This document shows positions 1 through 6,894 of a stretch of 9,466 nucleotides of DNA, one piece after another. Made by a program: the position numbers and the translations under genes. Numbering within the stretch: position 1 is the first letter of the stretch; each line of letters starts with the position of its first letter. The stretch lies in the NCBI GenBank assembly GCA_039815415.1, contig JBCBZH010000167.1, forward strand, positions 1-9,466, given 5' to 3'. The notes under the pieces are model-generated. The model made no database searches and was not told the origin of the DNA. It was given only the letters and a program-made list of their open reading frames with translations. The stretch comes from JBCBZH01 sp039815415 (GTDB lineage Bacteria; Bacteroidota; Rhodothermia; Rhodothermales; Rubricoccaceae).

Positions 1-398
1 AACGCTACAGCCATGTGATGCACATCGTTAGCAGCGTTTCTGGCGCGATCTCTGACCGCCCGGCCGTCGACGTCCTCGCAGCATGCTTCCCAGCAGGCAC
101 TGTCAGCGGCGCTCCCAAAGTGCGTGCAATGGAAATCATTGACGAGCTGGAGCCCATCCGTCGCGGCCCGTATGCCGGCGCGGTCGGTTACGCCGGATTC
201 GACGGTGCCCTGGACACGTGCATCGCCATCCGCACCTTCGTGGTCAAGGACACACCGGCCGGCACCTCGGTCGCTTACGTCCAGGCCGGTGCAGGCGTTG
301 TTGCCGACAGTGACCCGACGGCCGAGTACCACGAAACACGAGCAAAAGCCGCCGCCCTCTTCACGGCCATGGGCACCGCCACATCGGATCTTCTGTGA
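1..398 (+). CDS. trpE: Anthranilate synthase component I, C-terminal part (5' end outside window)
   Basis: Catalyses the chorismate-to-anthranilate step with TrpG, which supplies ammonia; cytosolic. The reading frame is open from base 3 and lacks its start, so about 131 C-terminal residues are visible. They carry the hallmarks of the chorismate-binding fold: RYSHVMHIVSSVSG at the left edge, the FPAGTVSGAPK loop, an RRGPYAGAVGY segment, the DTCIAIRT strand, and the closing YVQAGAGVVADSDP followed by EYHET. The DTCIAIRT wording and the surrounding trp genes favour TrpE over the paralogue PabB, although this fragment alone could not exclude PabB. The gene ends in TGA at 396-398. It is followed by the longest clear intercistronic gap in the window, and its usual partner trpG lies 1.6 kb downstream instead of next to it. 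Any leader or attenuator upstream of trpE is not visible. Confidence 0.94.
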   Translation, partial: RYSHVMHIVSSVSGAISDRPAVDVLAACFPAGTVSGAPKVRAMEIIDELEPIRRGPYAGAVGYAGFDGALDTCIAIRTFVVKDTPAGTSVAYVQAGAGVVADSDPTAEYHETRAKAAALFTAMGTATSDLL

Positions 399-486
399 CG
401 GGAGAGATGGAGGGTTGTGGTACGAGTTGAGTCTCTGCCCACCGCCCCTCTCTCTTCCCCGATTCCTCTTCCATCCCTCCAGCCTC
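399..486 (+). other. Pyrimidine-rich intercistronic gap with nested imperfect inverted repeats
   Basis: This 88-bp gap holds no convincing gene. Its left end is purine-rich (GGAGAGATGG at 401-410) and its right part is a long pyrimidine tract (about 431-482). GGAGAGATGG can pair with CCATCCCTCC at 471-480 in 9 of 10 positions. Inside it, GGGTTGTGG at 412-420 can pair with CCACCGCCC at 439-447, with one mismatch and one G-U. There is no T-run after either stem, so it does not look like an intrinsic terminator. It may be an intercistronic RNA structure, or simply pairing favoured by skewed base composition. No Shine-Dalgarno sequence precedes the next start. Confidence 0.35.
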
Positions 487-966
487 ATGTTCCCAGCCCT
501 ACGCCCGATCCTGAACAAAGGCGGCGCCGGCCGCTACATCTCCCGCGAGGAGAGCGTCGAGCGCCTGCAGCCGATGATCGTACACCAGCTCGATCTCGTG
601 TATCTGTACGATGCTGCGGTGTCGCGCCTGGCCGACGGCCCTGCCAAGACGCGGCTGATGAGCATCATGCCGAATCTGCGGACAGAGCTGAGCAAGCTCT
701 ACGAAACCATCTACAGCCTTGGCGGCACAGCCCCCACGGGCGCTGAGCGCGATGCACGAGGAGCCGATCCGGGGGAATCCGACGCCGACCGCCTTGGCGC
801 GCTGGTGGATGCAGAGAACACGTTCGGAGCAGCCCTCCGCGAAGAAGCGGACACGGTCCATCACCAGGAGCGCACTCGGGCCATTCTCTTGCATAACGCC
901 GACGCAAGCGATGCACGGATCGGCGTTCTGAGAGAGTTCACGCAGACATCGAGCCGACGTGTCTAA
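487..966 (+). CDS. Small predicted four-helix-bundle (ferritin-like, DUF2383-type) protein
   Basis: A 159-residue protein of uncertain function. The sequence reads as four amphipathic helices: about residues 27-46 (LQPMIVHQLDLVYLYDAAV), 50-77 (ending YETIYSLGG), 98-121 (LGALVDAENTFGAALREEA) and 124-152 (ending in ARIGVLREFTQT). A short GG-AP turn and an acidic linker lie between helices 2 and 3. The layout resembles the ferritin-like DUF2383 group, but I cannot identify a full set of metal ligands, so metal binding is not claimed. No signal peptide or membrane segment is seen. The frame is open much further upstream, back to 124 inside trpE, but that part is trpE antiframe text. ATG 487 is the first sensible start after trpE; ATG 574 would remove the N-terminal 29 residues. 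Codons end mostly in G or C, which supports real coding. The stop overlaps the trpS start by 8 bp. A link to tryptophan metabolism is only implied by position. Confidence 0.65.
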   Translation: MFPALRPILNKGGAGRYISREESVERLQPMIVHQLDLVYLYDAAVSRLADGPAKTRLMSIMPNLRTELSKLYETIYSLGGTAPTGAERDARGADPGESDADRLGALVDAENTFGAALREEADTVHHQERTRAILLHNADASDARIGVLREFTQTSSRRV

Positions 967-1999
967 CGCGCTCTCTAGCAACACCGAGGAGGTTGTCACG
1001 GAGGACCAGGCTCCTGTGGTCATTACCTCCGGCGTTCAGCCCTCAGGCACGCTCCACATCGGCAACTACTTCGGTGCGCTCCGGCAGAACGTCGAGCTGG
1101 CGAATGATGTGTCACAGCGCGACGAGGCCTACGTCTTCATCGTGGACTACCACGCGATGACGACCGTGCGAGACCCCGAGGCACTCCGACAGTACTCTCT
1201 GGATGTAGCGCTGGATTACCTCGCGCTCGGGTTCGACCCGAACGCGGCTCACCTCTTTTTGCAGAGCGACATCCCTCAACTCGGCGAGCTGGCGTGGATC
1301 TTCCTCTGCCTGACGCCGGTCTCGCAGCTTGAAAAGGGCGTCGCGTACAAGGACAAGGTGGCCCAGGGGCTCGGGGCCAACTCCGGCCTGTTCACATACC
1401 CGGTGCTCCAGGCTGCGGACATCCTTGTCTATGGCGGCACCCTGGTGCCTGTCGGAGCCGATCAGAAGCAGAACATCGAGATCTGCCGCGACTTGGCGCA
1501 GAAGTTCAACCAGACGTTCGACCGGGAGGTGTTCCCTGTCCCAGAGCCATACATCCTCGAGGAGGTCGCCGTCGTGCCCGGCATCGACGGTCGAAAGATG
1601 TCGAAGTCCTACGGCAACACGATCGGCCTCTTCGACGAGGGCAAGAGCCTCAAGAAAACCGTGATGTCCATCGTCACGGATTCAACGCCGCTCGAAGCCC
1701 CGAAGGATCCAGAAACGGACAACGTCTTTGCGCTCATCAAGCTGTTCGCTGATGACGGACAGCTCGAAGAGATCGCTGCCGCATATCGGGCTGGCGGCTA
1801 CGGCTACGGCCACGCCAAGAAGGCCCTATTGGGCCTCATCACGGACTATTTCGCCGAGGCTCGGGAGCGCCGACATGATCTCGCGACGCGGCCAGATGAT
1901 GTCCGCGACGTGCTGACGACCGGTGCCCGTGCGGCCCGGGCCAGGGCTACGGCCATGATGGAGCAGGTCCGAGACGCGGTTGGCTTCCTGAATCCGTAG
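959..1999 (+). CDS. trpS: Tryptophan--tRNA ligase
   Basis: Class Ic aminoacyl-tRNA synthetase that charges tRNA-Trp with tryptophan using ATP; cytosolic, normally a homodimer. The 346-residue length fits the bacterial family (E. coli 334). The ATP-binding signature GTLHIGNYFGAL has HIGN at residues 33-36, and the KMSKS loop is at 213-217 (GRKMSKSYGN). Between them are QLEKGVAYKDK, YPVLQAADILVY and VPVGADQKQNIEICRDLA, which form the tryptophan pocket and dimer region. The GTG start at 959 overlaps the previous stop by 8 bp and gives about 18 residues before the first conserved strand. A second in-frame GTG at 1016 (residue 20) would also leave the catalytic core intact. The position of a Trp synthetase between trpE and trpG is uncommon; it would tie charging capacity to biosynthesis through shared transcription. 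Confidence 0.97.
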   Translation: MSNALSSNTEEVVTEDQAPVVITSGVQPSGTLHIGNYFGALRQNVELANDVSQRDEAYVFIVDYHAMTTVRDPEALRQYSLDVALDYLALGFDPNAAHLFLQSDIPQLGELAWIFLCLTPVSQLEKGVAYKDKVAQGLGANSGLFTYPVLQAADILVYGGTLVPVGADQKQNIEICRDLAQKFNQTFDREVFPVPEPYILEEVAVVPGIDGRKMSKSYGNTIGLFDEGKSLKKTVMSIVTDSTPLEAPKDPETDNVFALIKLFADDGQLEEIAAAYRAGGYGYGHAKKALLGLITDYFAEARERRHDLATRPDDVRDVLTTGARAARARATAMMEQVRDAVGFLNP

Positions 2000-2016
2000 C
2001 CCCGGGCTGCACCGTT

Positions 2017-2622
2017 ATGATCCTCGTCCTCGACAACTACGACTCCTTCACGTACAACCTCGTCCATCTGGTGGGGGCCGAGACAGTAGACTATCGGGTG
2101 GTCCGCAACGACCAGATCACGGTGGATGCCATCCGCCAGCTCGACCCAGCAGGCATCCTCATATCGCCCGGACCTGGACGCCCCGAGGACGCTGGGGTAA
2201 GCGAGCCCGTCATTCGACAACTCGGAGCCCAAACACCCATCTTCGGCGTTTGCCTCGGCCTGCAGGCCATTGGCAGGGTGTACGGCGGCGAGGTGATCCA
2301 TGCCCCGGAGCTGATGCATGGCAAGACGAGCACGGTGGAACACGATGGGACTTCGGTCTTCGAGAATGTCCCGCAGCACTTCGTTGCCACCCGCTACCAC
2401 TCCCTGGTGGTCGACCCAGCCACTCTTCCCGACGAGCTGGTGATCACAGCCACTACGCCCGATGGCACGCTGATGGGGCTCCGTCACCGCGAGCACCCGG
2501 TGGAAGGCGTTCAGTTCCATCCAGAGTCGATTCTGACGGCCGAAGGACCTCGGATCGTCCGGAACTGGGTGCGTGCTGCACTGGCGGCCCGGGATTCGCG
2601 CATCGCAACATCTACTCCATAG
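2017..2622 (+). CDS. trpG: Anthranilate synthase component II, glutamine amidotransferase
   Basis: Class I glutamine amidotransferase that hydrolyses glutamine and passes ammonia to TrpE. The 201-residue protein begins with the diagnostic MILVLDNYDSFTYNLVH. The oxyanion-strand motif ISPGPGRPEDAG is at 49-60, the nucleophile is Cys79 in FGVCLGLQAIG, and the catalytic pair His168/Glu170 lies in GVQFHPES. All three catalytic residues are present. This is a stand-alone subunit, not fused to TrpE or TrpD. In some bacteria the same protein also serves PabB (amphibolic PabA); that cannot be judged here. The ATG lies 17 bp after the trpS stop with no clear Shine-Dalgarno sequence, and trpD follows after 9 bp. 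Confidence 0.97.
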   Translation: MILVLDNYDSFTYNLVHLVGAETVDYRVVRNDQITVDAIRQLDPAGILISPGPGRPEDAGVSEPVIRQLGAQTPIFGVCLGLQAIGRVYGGEVIHAPELMHGKTSTVEHDGTSVFENVPQHFVATRYHSLVVDPATLPDELVITATTPDGTLMGLRHREHPVEGVQFHPESILTAEGPRIVRNWVRAALAARDSRIATSTP

Positions 2623-2631
2623 TTCAGCAGC

Positions 2632-3687
2632 ATGACTGCCACCACCTTAAAGCCCCTTCTCCAGCGTGTCGCCGAAGGCGAGACCTTGCCCCAATCACAA
2701 GCGGAGTCCGCGATGCATGTGATGCTCAGCGGCGAGGCAGACACGGCTCAGATCGCAGGCCTGCTGCTGGGCCTCCGCGCCCGTGGTGAAACCCTCGATG
2801 AGCTCGTGGGCTTCACGAAGGTGATGCGCCAGTATGCTGTACCAGTGGATGCTGGGGACCTCAATCCCATTGATTTATGCGGTACGGGCGGTGACCACGC
2901 GGGGACGTTCAACATCTCCACGGCGGCTAGCTTCGTCGCCGCCGGAGCCGGGGTGCCTGTCGCCAAGCACGGCAACAAAGGCGTCTCCTCGTCCTCTGGC
3001 TCCGCCGACGTGCTTTCGGCCCTCGGTGTCCGCGCCGACCTGGAGGCCGAAGGCGTGGAGCAATGCCTCCGCGAGACCGGGATTGCGTTTCTGTTCGCCC
3101 CGCAGTTCCACCCCGCTCTTCGCCACGTGGGACCCGTTCGCCGCGCGCTGGGGGTACGGACCTTCTTCAACATCCTCGGCCCTCTCTGCAACCCCGCCAA
3201 CGTCAAACGCCAGCTCGTGGGCGCGTTCTCGGATTCTGTCGCGCGGCAGATGGCGCAGATCCTGATGCGCCTCGGAAGCGAGCACGTGGTGGTGGTCTAC
3301 GCCCACGACGGCCTCGACGAACTCTCCACCACCAGCCCGACGACTGTCTACCAGACGGGATCCCATGCCTATGAGGGCGGCCTGCTCGAACAAGAGGTGG
3401 TGCCCGAGCGCTATGGGCTGGCGCGGGTGTCGGCAGCTGCGCTGCAGGGGGGGACGCCGGAGGAGAACGCCGCGATTGTTCGGTCTGTCCTCAGTGGCGA
3501 TTCCGGGCCCCAGGCCGACATCGTACGCCTCAACGCCGCGTACGCCTTGCTGGCCTCAGGCGAGTTTGCGTCGCTCGATGACTGCCTCGAGGCTGCGCGC
3601 GAGAGCATGGCGTCCGGTGCCGCGCTGAAGAAGCTCGATGCGCTGGTGGAGGTTTCTCGCCAGCTCGCTCCTGAGGTCAGCGTCTGA
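2632..3687 (+). CDS. trpD: Anthranilate phosphoribosyltransferase
   Basis: Transfers the phosphoribosyl group of PRPP to anthranilate, the second committed step; cytosolic Mg-dependent homodimer. The 351-residue protein has the small N-terminal helical domain (LLLGLRARGETLDELVGFTK around 45-63) and the glycine-rich PRPP loop DLCGTGGDHAGTFNIST with GTGGD at 84-88. It also has KHGNKGVSS at 112-120, an SGSADVL helix start, and RTFFNILGPLCNPA at 176-189. The H-D-G-L-D-E-L segment later in the protein (Y-AHDGLDELS) supplies the metal-binding acidic pair typical of the family. Its TGA overlaps the trpC ATG by one base (TGATG), which favours coupled translation. Confidence 0.97.
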   Translation: MTATTLKPLLQRVAEGETLPQSQAESAMHVMLSGEADTAQIAGLLLGLRARGETLDELVGFTKVMRQYAVPVDAGDLNPIDLCGTGGDHAGTFNISTAASFVAAGAGVPVAKHGNKGVSSSSGSADVLSALGVRADLEAEGVEQCLRETGIAFLFAPQFHPALRHVGPVRRALGVRTFFNILGPLCNPANVKRQLVGAFSDSVARQMAQILMRLGSEHVVVVYAHDGLDELSTTSPTTVYQTGSHAYEGGLLEQEVVPERYGLARVSAAALQGGTPEENAAIVRSVLSGDSGPQADIVRLNAAYALLASGEFASLDDCLEAARESMASGAALKKLDALVEVSRQLAPEVSV

Positions 3688-4511
3688 TGTCGATCCTTGA
3701 CCAGATCGTTCGCGACACAGAGGCACTCGTCGCGGAGCGCAAGGCCATGGTGCCACGCGCTGCTCTCGAACGACGCCCGGCATTCCACGCACCGACGCTC
3801 TCGCTCGCCCGCGCGCTGCGCCGGCCCGACGGCCCAGCCTTCATCGCCGAGTGCAAGCGCGCCAGCCCGAGCGAAGGCACCATCCGGCCGGAGTACGACG
3901 CAGGGCCGATTGCACAGCGCTACAAGACGGCTGCTGCGGCCGCCATCTCGGTGTTGACCGAACCCACGCACTTCGACGGATCGCTCGACGACCTGGCCGC
4001 GGTTCGCCAGTCCGTGGACCTTCCTGTGCTGCGGAAAGACTTCATCGTGGACGCGTACCAGCTCATTGAGGCGCGCGCGTACGGCGCCGATGCTGTACTG
4101 CTCATCGTCGCAGCGCTCGACGCCTCCCGGCTGGCGGACCTGCAGGATGCCGCTGCAGACCTTGGATTGAGCGTGCTCGTGGAAGTTCACGACGATGCGG
4201 AGCTAGACCGTGTGGATCTCGACCGCACCCCGGTACTCGGCGTCAACCACCGCGACCTTGCCACCTTTGAGATCGCCCTTGACCGGTCGGCACGCATCTT
4301 TGCTCGCCTGCCACCCGACACCGTTCGCGTGGCGGAAAGCGGCATTCGGGATGCCGCGACGGCAGCCCGCCTCCGCCGCGACGGCGCCGACGCCTTTCTG
4401 GTCGGCACCGCCTTCATGCGCCAGCCCGATCCGGGCCAAGCCTTGGCCACCCTGCGGCGCGAGACTGCCGTCGAGCTGGCGCGCCAGACAGCCACGGCCC
4501 TCGAGAACTAG
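3687..4511 (+). CDS. trpC: Indole-3-glycerol phosphate synthase
   Basis: Converts CdRP to indole-3-glycerol phosphate with loss of CO2 and water; a (beta/alpha)8 barrel. The 274-residue protein keeps every catalytic position expected from the family: Glu55 and Lys57 in FIAECKRASPSEG, Lys117 in VLRKDF, Glu166 in VLVEVHDD, Asn187 in GVNHRDLATF, and Glu217-Ser218 in VAESGI. It is mono-functional, not the TrpC-TrpF fusion of enterobacteria, because a separate trpF follows 15 bp later. A GAGGT sequence at 3673-3677, 9 bp before the ATG, is one of the few Shine-Dalgarno-like sequences in the window. The last ~25 residues are a charged helical tail. Confidence 0.97.
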   Translation: MSILDQIVRDTEALVAERKAMVPRAALERRPAFHAPTLSLARALRRPDGPAFIAECKRASPSEGTIRPEYDAGPIAQRYKTAAAAAISVLTEPTHFDGSLDDLAAVRQSVDLPVLRKDFIVDAYQLIEARAYGADAVLLIVAALDASRLADLQDAAADLGLSVLVEVHDDAELDRVDLDRTPVLGVNHRDLATFEIALDRSARIFARLPPDTVRVAESGIRDAATAARLRRDGADAFLVGTAFMRQPDPGQALATLRRETAVELARQTATALEN

Positions 4512-4526
4512 ACGTCCGAACGTGTC

Positions 4527-5171
4527 ATGAGTAAGGTCAAGATCTGCGGCATCACCCGCCTCGAAGACGCCCGCTACTGCGCTGTCGCCGGAGCCGACTT
4601 CCTCGGCTTCATCCAGCATGAAGAGAGCCCTCGCTACATCCGCCCCGGCGTGGCCCGCGAGATCATCGACTGGGTCGTGGGACCGGACCCCGTCGGCGTT
4701 TTCGTCAACGCCGATGCGGACACCATCAACCGAACCTGCGAGGAGGCTGGATTTGCCCTTGCGCAGCTTCATGGCCACGAAGCCCCTGAGGTCTGCGCCG
4801 AGGTGACGGTGCCTGTCATTAAAGCCATCCACGTTCAGCACGACGCCAGCTCGGAGCAGATCCGGGCCGTGGCCGAGCCCTACCTGGACGTGGTTGATTT
4901 CATCCTGCTGGACACCCACAAGACGAGCCTCTGGGGGGGCACAGGCGAGAGCTTCAACTGGCGCGTCGCCCGCGAGCTGGCGGGCGAGGTGGACCTGTTC
5001 CTAGCAGGAGGCATTTCGGCAGACAATGTGGCGGAGGCCATCCAGACGATGCGGCCGTACGCCGTCGACCTCTCCTCCAGCGTGGAGGAAGCCCCAGGCA
5101 TCAAGGACCTCGACAAGCTGGCGTCCTTCTTCGATGCCTACCACGCTTCGACAGCAGACTCAACCAATTGA
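4527..5171 (+). CDS. trpF: Phosphoribosylanthranilate isomerase
   Basis: Performs the Amadori rearrangement of phosphoribosylanthranilate to CdRP, between TrpD and TrpC. The 214-residue length is typical. Both catalytic residues are visible: Cys7 in KICGITRLEDA (general base) and Asp129 in FILLDTHKTSLWGGTGESF (general acid). The phosphate-binding segments LAGGIS (159-164) and VDLSSSVEEAPGIKD (180-194) close the barrel. The start is ATG 4527, 15 bp after trpC, and no good Shine-Dalgarno sequence is seen. The stop TGA at 5169-5171 overlaps a possible TTG start for trpB. Confidence 0.96.
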   Translation: MSKVKICGITRLEDARYCAVAGADFLGFIQHEESPRYIRPGVAREIIDWVVGPDPVGVFVNADADTINRTCEEAGFALAQLHGHEAPEVCAEVTVPVIKAIHVQHDASSEQIRAVAEPYLDVVDFILLDTHKTSLWGGTGESFNWRVARELAGEVDLFLAGGISADNVAEAIQTMRPYAVDLSSSVEEAPGIKDLDKLASFFDAYHASTADSTN

Positions 5172-5233
5172 TCGCCAGCTCGACACACAGGTCTCCTGAC
5201 TGTGACACGGATTCTATGCCTTCTATCGGCGAT

Positions 5234-6448
5234 ATGACAACCTCCTCTCTCCCTGACACCCGAGGCCGCTTCGGCGAGTTCGGCGGTGCCTTTGTCCCCG
5301 AAATCCTTCATCCCGTCCTCGCCGACCTCCGCAAAGCCTGGGCCGATGCGCAGAACGACCCGGCGTTCTGGGATCGCTATCACGCCCTCCTGCGCGACTA
5401 CGTAGGGCGCCCCACGCCGCTTACGCGCTGTGACCGGCTGGCCGCTCGCCTTGCCAGCTCGGGCGACGGGCTGGCGTCTCCACCTACGATCTACCTCAAG
5501 CGTGAGGATCTCTGCCATACCGGCGCGCACAAGATCAACAACGCCATCGGGCAGGTGCTGCTGGCCCAACGCATGGGCAAGGAGCGAATCATCGCCGAGA
5601 CCGGTGCCGGACAGCATGGCGTCGCCACCGCGACGGCCTGCGCGCTGTTCGGGATCGAGTGCGTGGTCTACATGGGCGAGGAAGACATCGAGCGGCAACA
5701 TCTGAATGTCCAGCGGATGCAGCTCCTTGGCGCCACGGTGGTCCCGGCCGTCTCCGGCTCCCGAACGTTGAAAGATGCCACCAATGAGGCTTTCCGCGAC
5801 TGGGTCTCCCACCCAACCACGACGCACTACATCATCGGCTCCGCGGTAGGGCCACACCCCTATCCTGCGCTCGTCCGCGATTTTCACCGGGTGATCGGCC
5901 AGGAAACGCGTCGCCAGCTCGAGGAAGTCGAAGGTCGAGAGACGCCCGATCTCGTCGTGGCGTGTGTCGGCGGCGGGTCCAACGCCATTGGCATCTTCGC
6001 CTCGTTTGTGGAGGATTCCGATGTTCGACTGGTAGGCGTTGAGGCCGCAGGCGAAGGGCTCGATGGCCGCCATGCGGCCACACTTACGAAGGGCGAACCT
6101 GCTGTCTTTCACGGCGCGCTGAGCTACCTCCTCCAAGATGACGGCGGACAGGTAGAGATCGCCCACTCCATCTCAGCGGGCCTTGACTACCCCGGCGTCG
6201 GTCCGGAGCACGCCTACCTGAAAGCGAGCGGGCGCGTGGAGTACCGCTCAGCAACCGACCGTCAGGCGCTCAATGGAGTCAAGCTGCTCAGCGAGACCGA
6301 AGGCATCATCCCCGCCCTGGAAACCGCCCACGCGATCGCTGCCCTGAGCGAGCTGGTGGCTGAATCCAGCGCCGACGACGTGATTGTCCTCAACTGCTCG
6401 GGCCGAGGCGACAAGGACATGGCAACCATCTCGGCCCATCTGGGATGA
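5234..6448 (+). CDS. trpB: Tryptophan synthase beta chain
   Basis: PLP enzyme that joins indole with serine to give tryptophan, in an alpha2-beta2 complex with TrpA. From ATG 5234 the protein has 404 residues, close to the 397 of E. coli, with the N-terminal landmark GRFGEFGGAFVPEIL. The PLP lysine is Lys100 in HTGAHKINNAIGQ and the catalytic glutamate is Glu122 in AETGAGQHG, spaced 22 apart exactly as in E. coli (87/109). The PLP-phosphate loop CVGGGSNAIG, SAGLDYPGVGPEHAYL and the terminal SGRGDKDM are all present, so this is a TrpB1-type, TrpA-dependent chain. Two longer starts are possible in the same frame: ATG 5216 (410 residues) and TTG 5168 (426 residues), which overlaps the trpF stop as TTGA. 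I chose 5234 because the extra residues are not conserved-looking. The stop overlaps the next start by 4 bp. Confidence 0.96.
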   Translation: MTTSSLPDTRGRFGEFGGAFVPEILHPVLADLRKAWADAQNDPAFWDRYHALLRDYVGRPTPLTRCDRLAARLASSGDGLASPPTIYLKREDLCHTGAHKINNAIGQVLLAQRMGKERIIAETGAGQHGVATATACALFGIECVVYMGEEDIERQHLNVQRMQLLGATVVPAVSGSRTLKDATNEAFRDWVSHPTTTHYIIGSAVGPHPYPALVRDFHRVIGQETRRQLEEVEGRETPDLVVACVGGGSNAIGIFASFVEDSDVRLVGVEAAGEGLDGRHAATLTKGEPAVFHGALSYLLQDDGGQVEIAHSISAGLDYPGVGPEHAYLKASGRVEYRSATDRQALNGVKLLSETEGIIPALETAHAIAALSELVAESSADDVIVLNCSGRGDKDMATISAHLG

Positions 6449-6894
6449 TGGAGCGTATCCACGAGAGCGGCATCGTTTGTACCGATGACCCCACCCGTCT
6501 CGACTTCGACGTGATCCACGGCTACCTCGCGCAGTCGTACTGGTCGGCCCACATCCCTCGCCAACTCGTGGAGCGTGCGGCACAGGGCTCCATCGCAATC
6601 GGGCTCTACGATGGCGAGGCGCAGATCGGCTATGCGCGCGTCATTTCGGACGGCACCACCTTCGCGTACCTCGCGGATGTCTTTGTCCTGGACGCCTACC
6701 AGGGGCGCGGCCTGGGAACGTGGTTCATGCAGCAGATCCTCGACCACCCCAACCTCCAAGACCTCCGTCGCTGGCTCCTCACCACGCAGGACGCCCACGC
6801 GTTCTATGAACGCCTCGGGTTTGTGCACAACCCGTTCCCAGAGCGGTTCATGGTGATCGCGAAAGAGAATCCCTACGCACCTGCGGAGGCATGA
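6445..6894 (+). CDS. GNAT-family N-acetyltransferase
   Basis: A 149-residue single-domain acetyltransferase of unknown substrate. The GNAT acetyl-CoA signature is clear: strand 4 (AYLADVFVLD, 75-83) leads into the pyrophosphate-binding turn QGRGLG at 86-91 and the following helix (TWFMQQIL). The C-terminal HAFYERLGF at 118-126 is the usual GNAT motif B. The N-terminal part (FDVIHGYLAQSYWSAHIPRQLVERA) should form the substrate side. No signal or membrane segment is seen. The start is ambiguous between two adjacent ATG codons (6445 and 6448); 6445 makes an ATGA overlap with the trpB stop. A sampled GC count (67% in bases 6541-6600) matches the trp genes, so it looks long resident. It separates trpB from trpA, and nothing in it shows a role in tryptophan synthesis. 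No antitoxin-like partner is seen beside it. Confidence 0.93.
   Translation: MMERIHESGIVCTDDPTRLDFDVIHGYLAQSYWSAHIPRQLVERAAQGSIAIGLYDGEAQIGYARVISDGTTFAYLADVFVLDAYQGRGLGTWFMQQILDHPNLQDLRRWLLTTQDAHAFYERLGFVHNPFPERFMVIAKENPYAPAEA

Noticed and set aside
124..486. Upstream extension of the four-helix gene into trpE
   Set aside because: This part overlaps confident trpE coding in another frame and is low-complexity Ser/Pro/Arg text, so the gene is taken to start at 487.
1998..2008. AGCCCCGGGCT inverted repeat at the trpS stop
   Set aside because: Only a 4-5 bp stem with a tiny loop and no T-run; too weak to call a terminator in GC-rich DNA.
2962..3003. TrpD reads VSSSSGSAD where many have VSSKSGSAD or VSGKSGSAD
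   Set aside because: That lysine position varies among active enzymes, and the PRPP-binding GTGGD and KHGN motifs are intact.
4233..4262. TrpC reads GVNHRDL where many homologues have GxNNRNL
   Set aside because: The functional Asn (187) is retained, and the following positions vary in the family (an SRDL form is known in archaeal enzymes), so this is ordinary variation.
5138..6166. Long open frame on the minus strand opposite trpB (342 codons)
   Set aside because: It mirrors a confident trpB with strong GC-ending codons; such antisense frames are common in GC-rich DNA, and the translation shows no recognisable domain.
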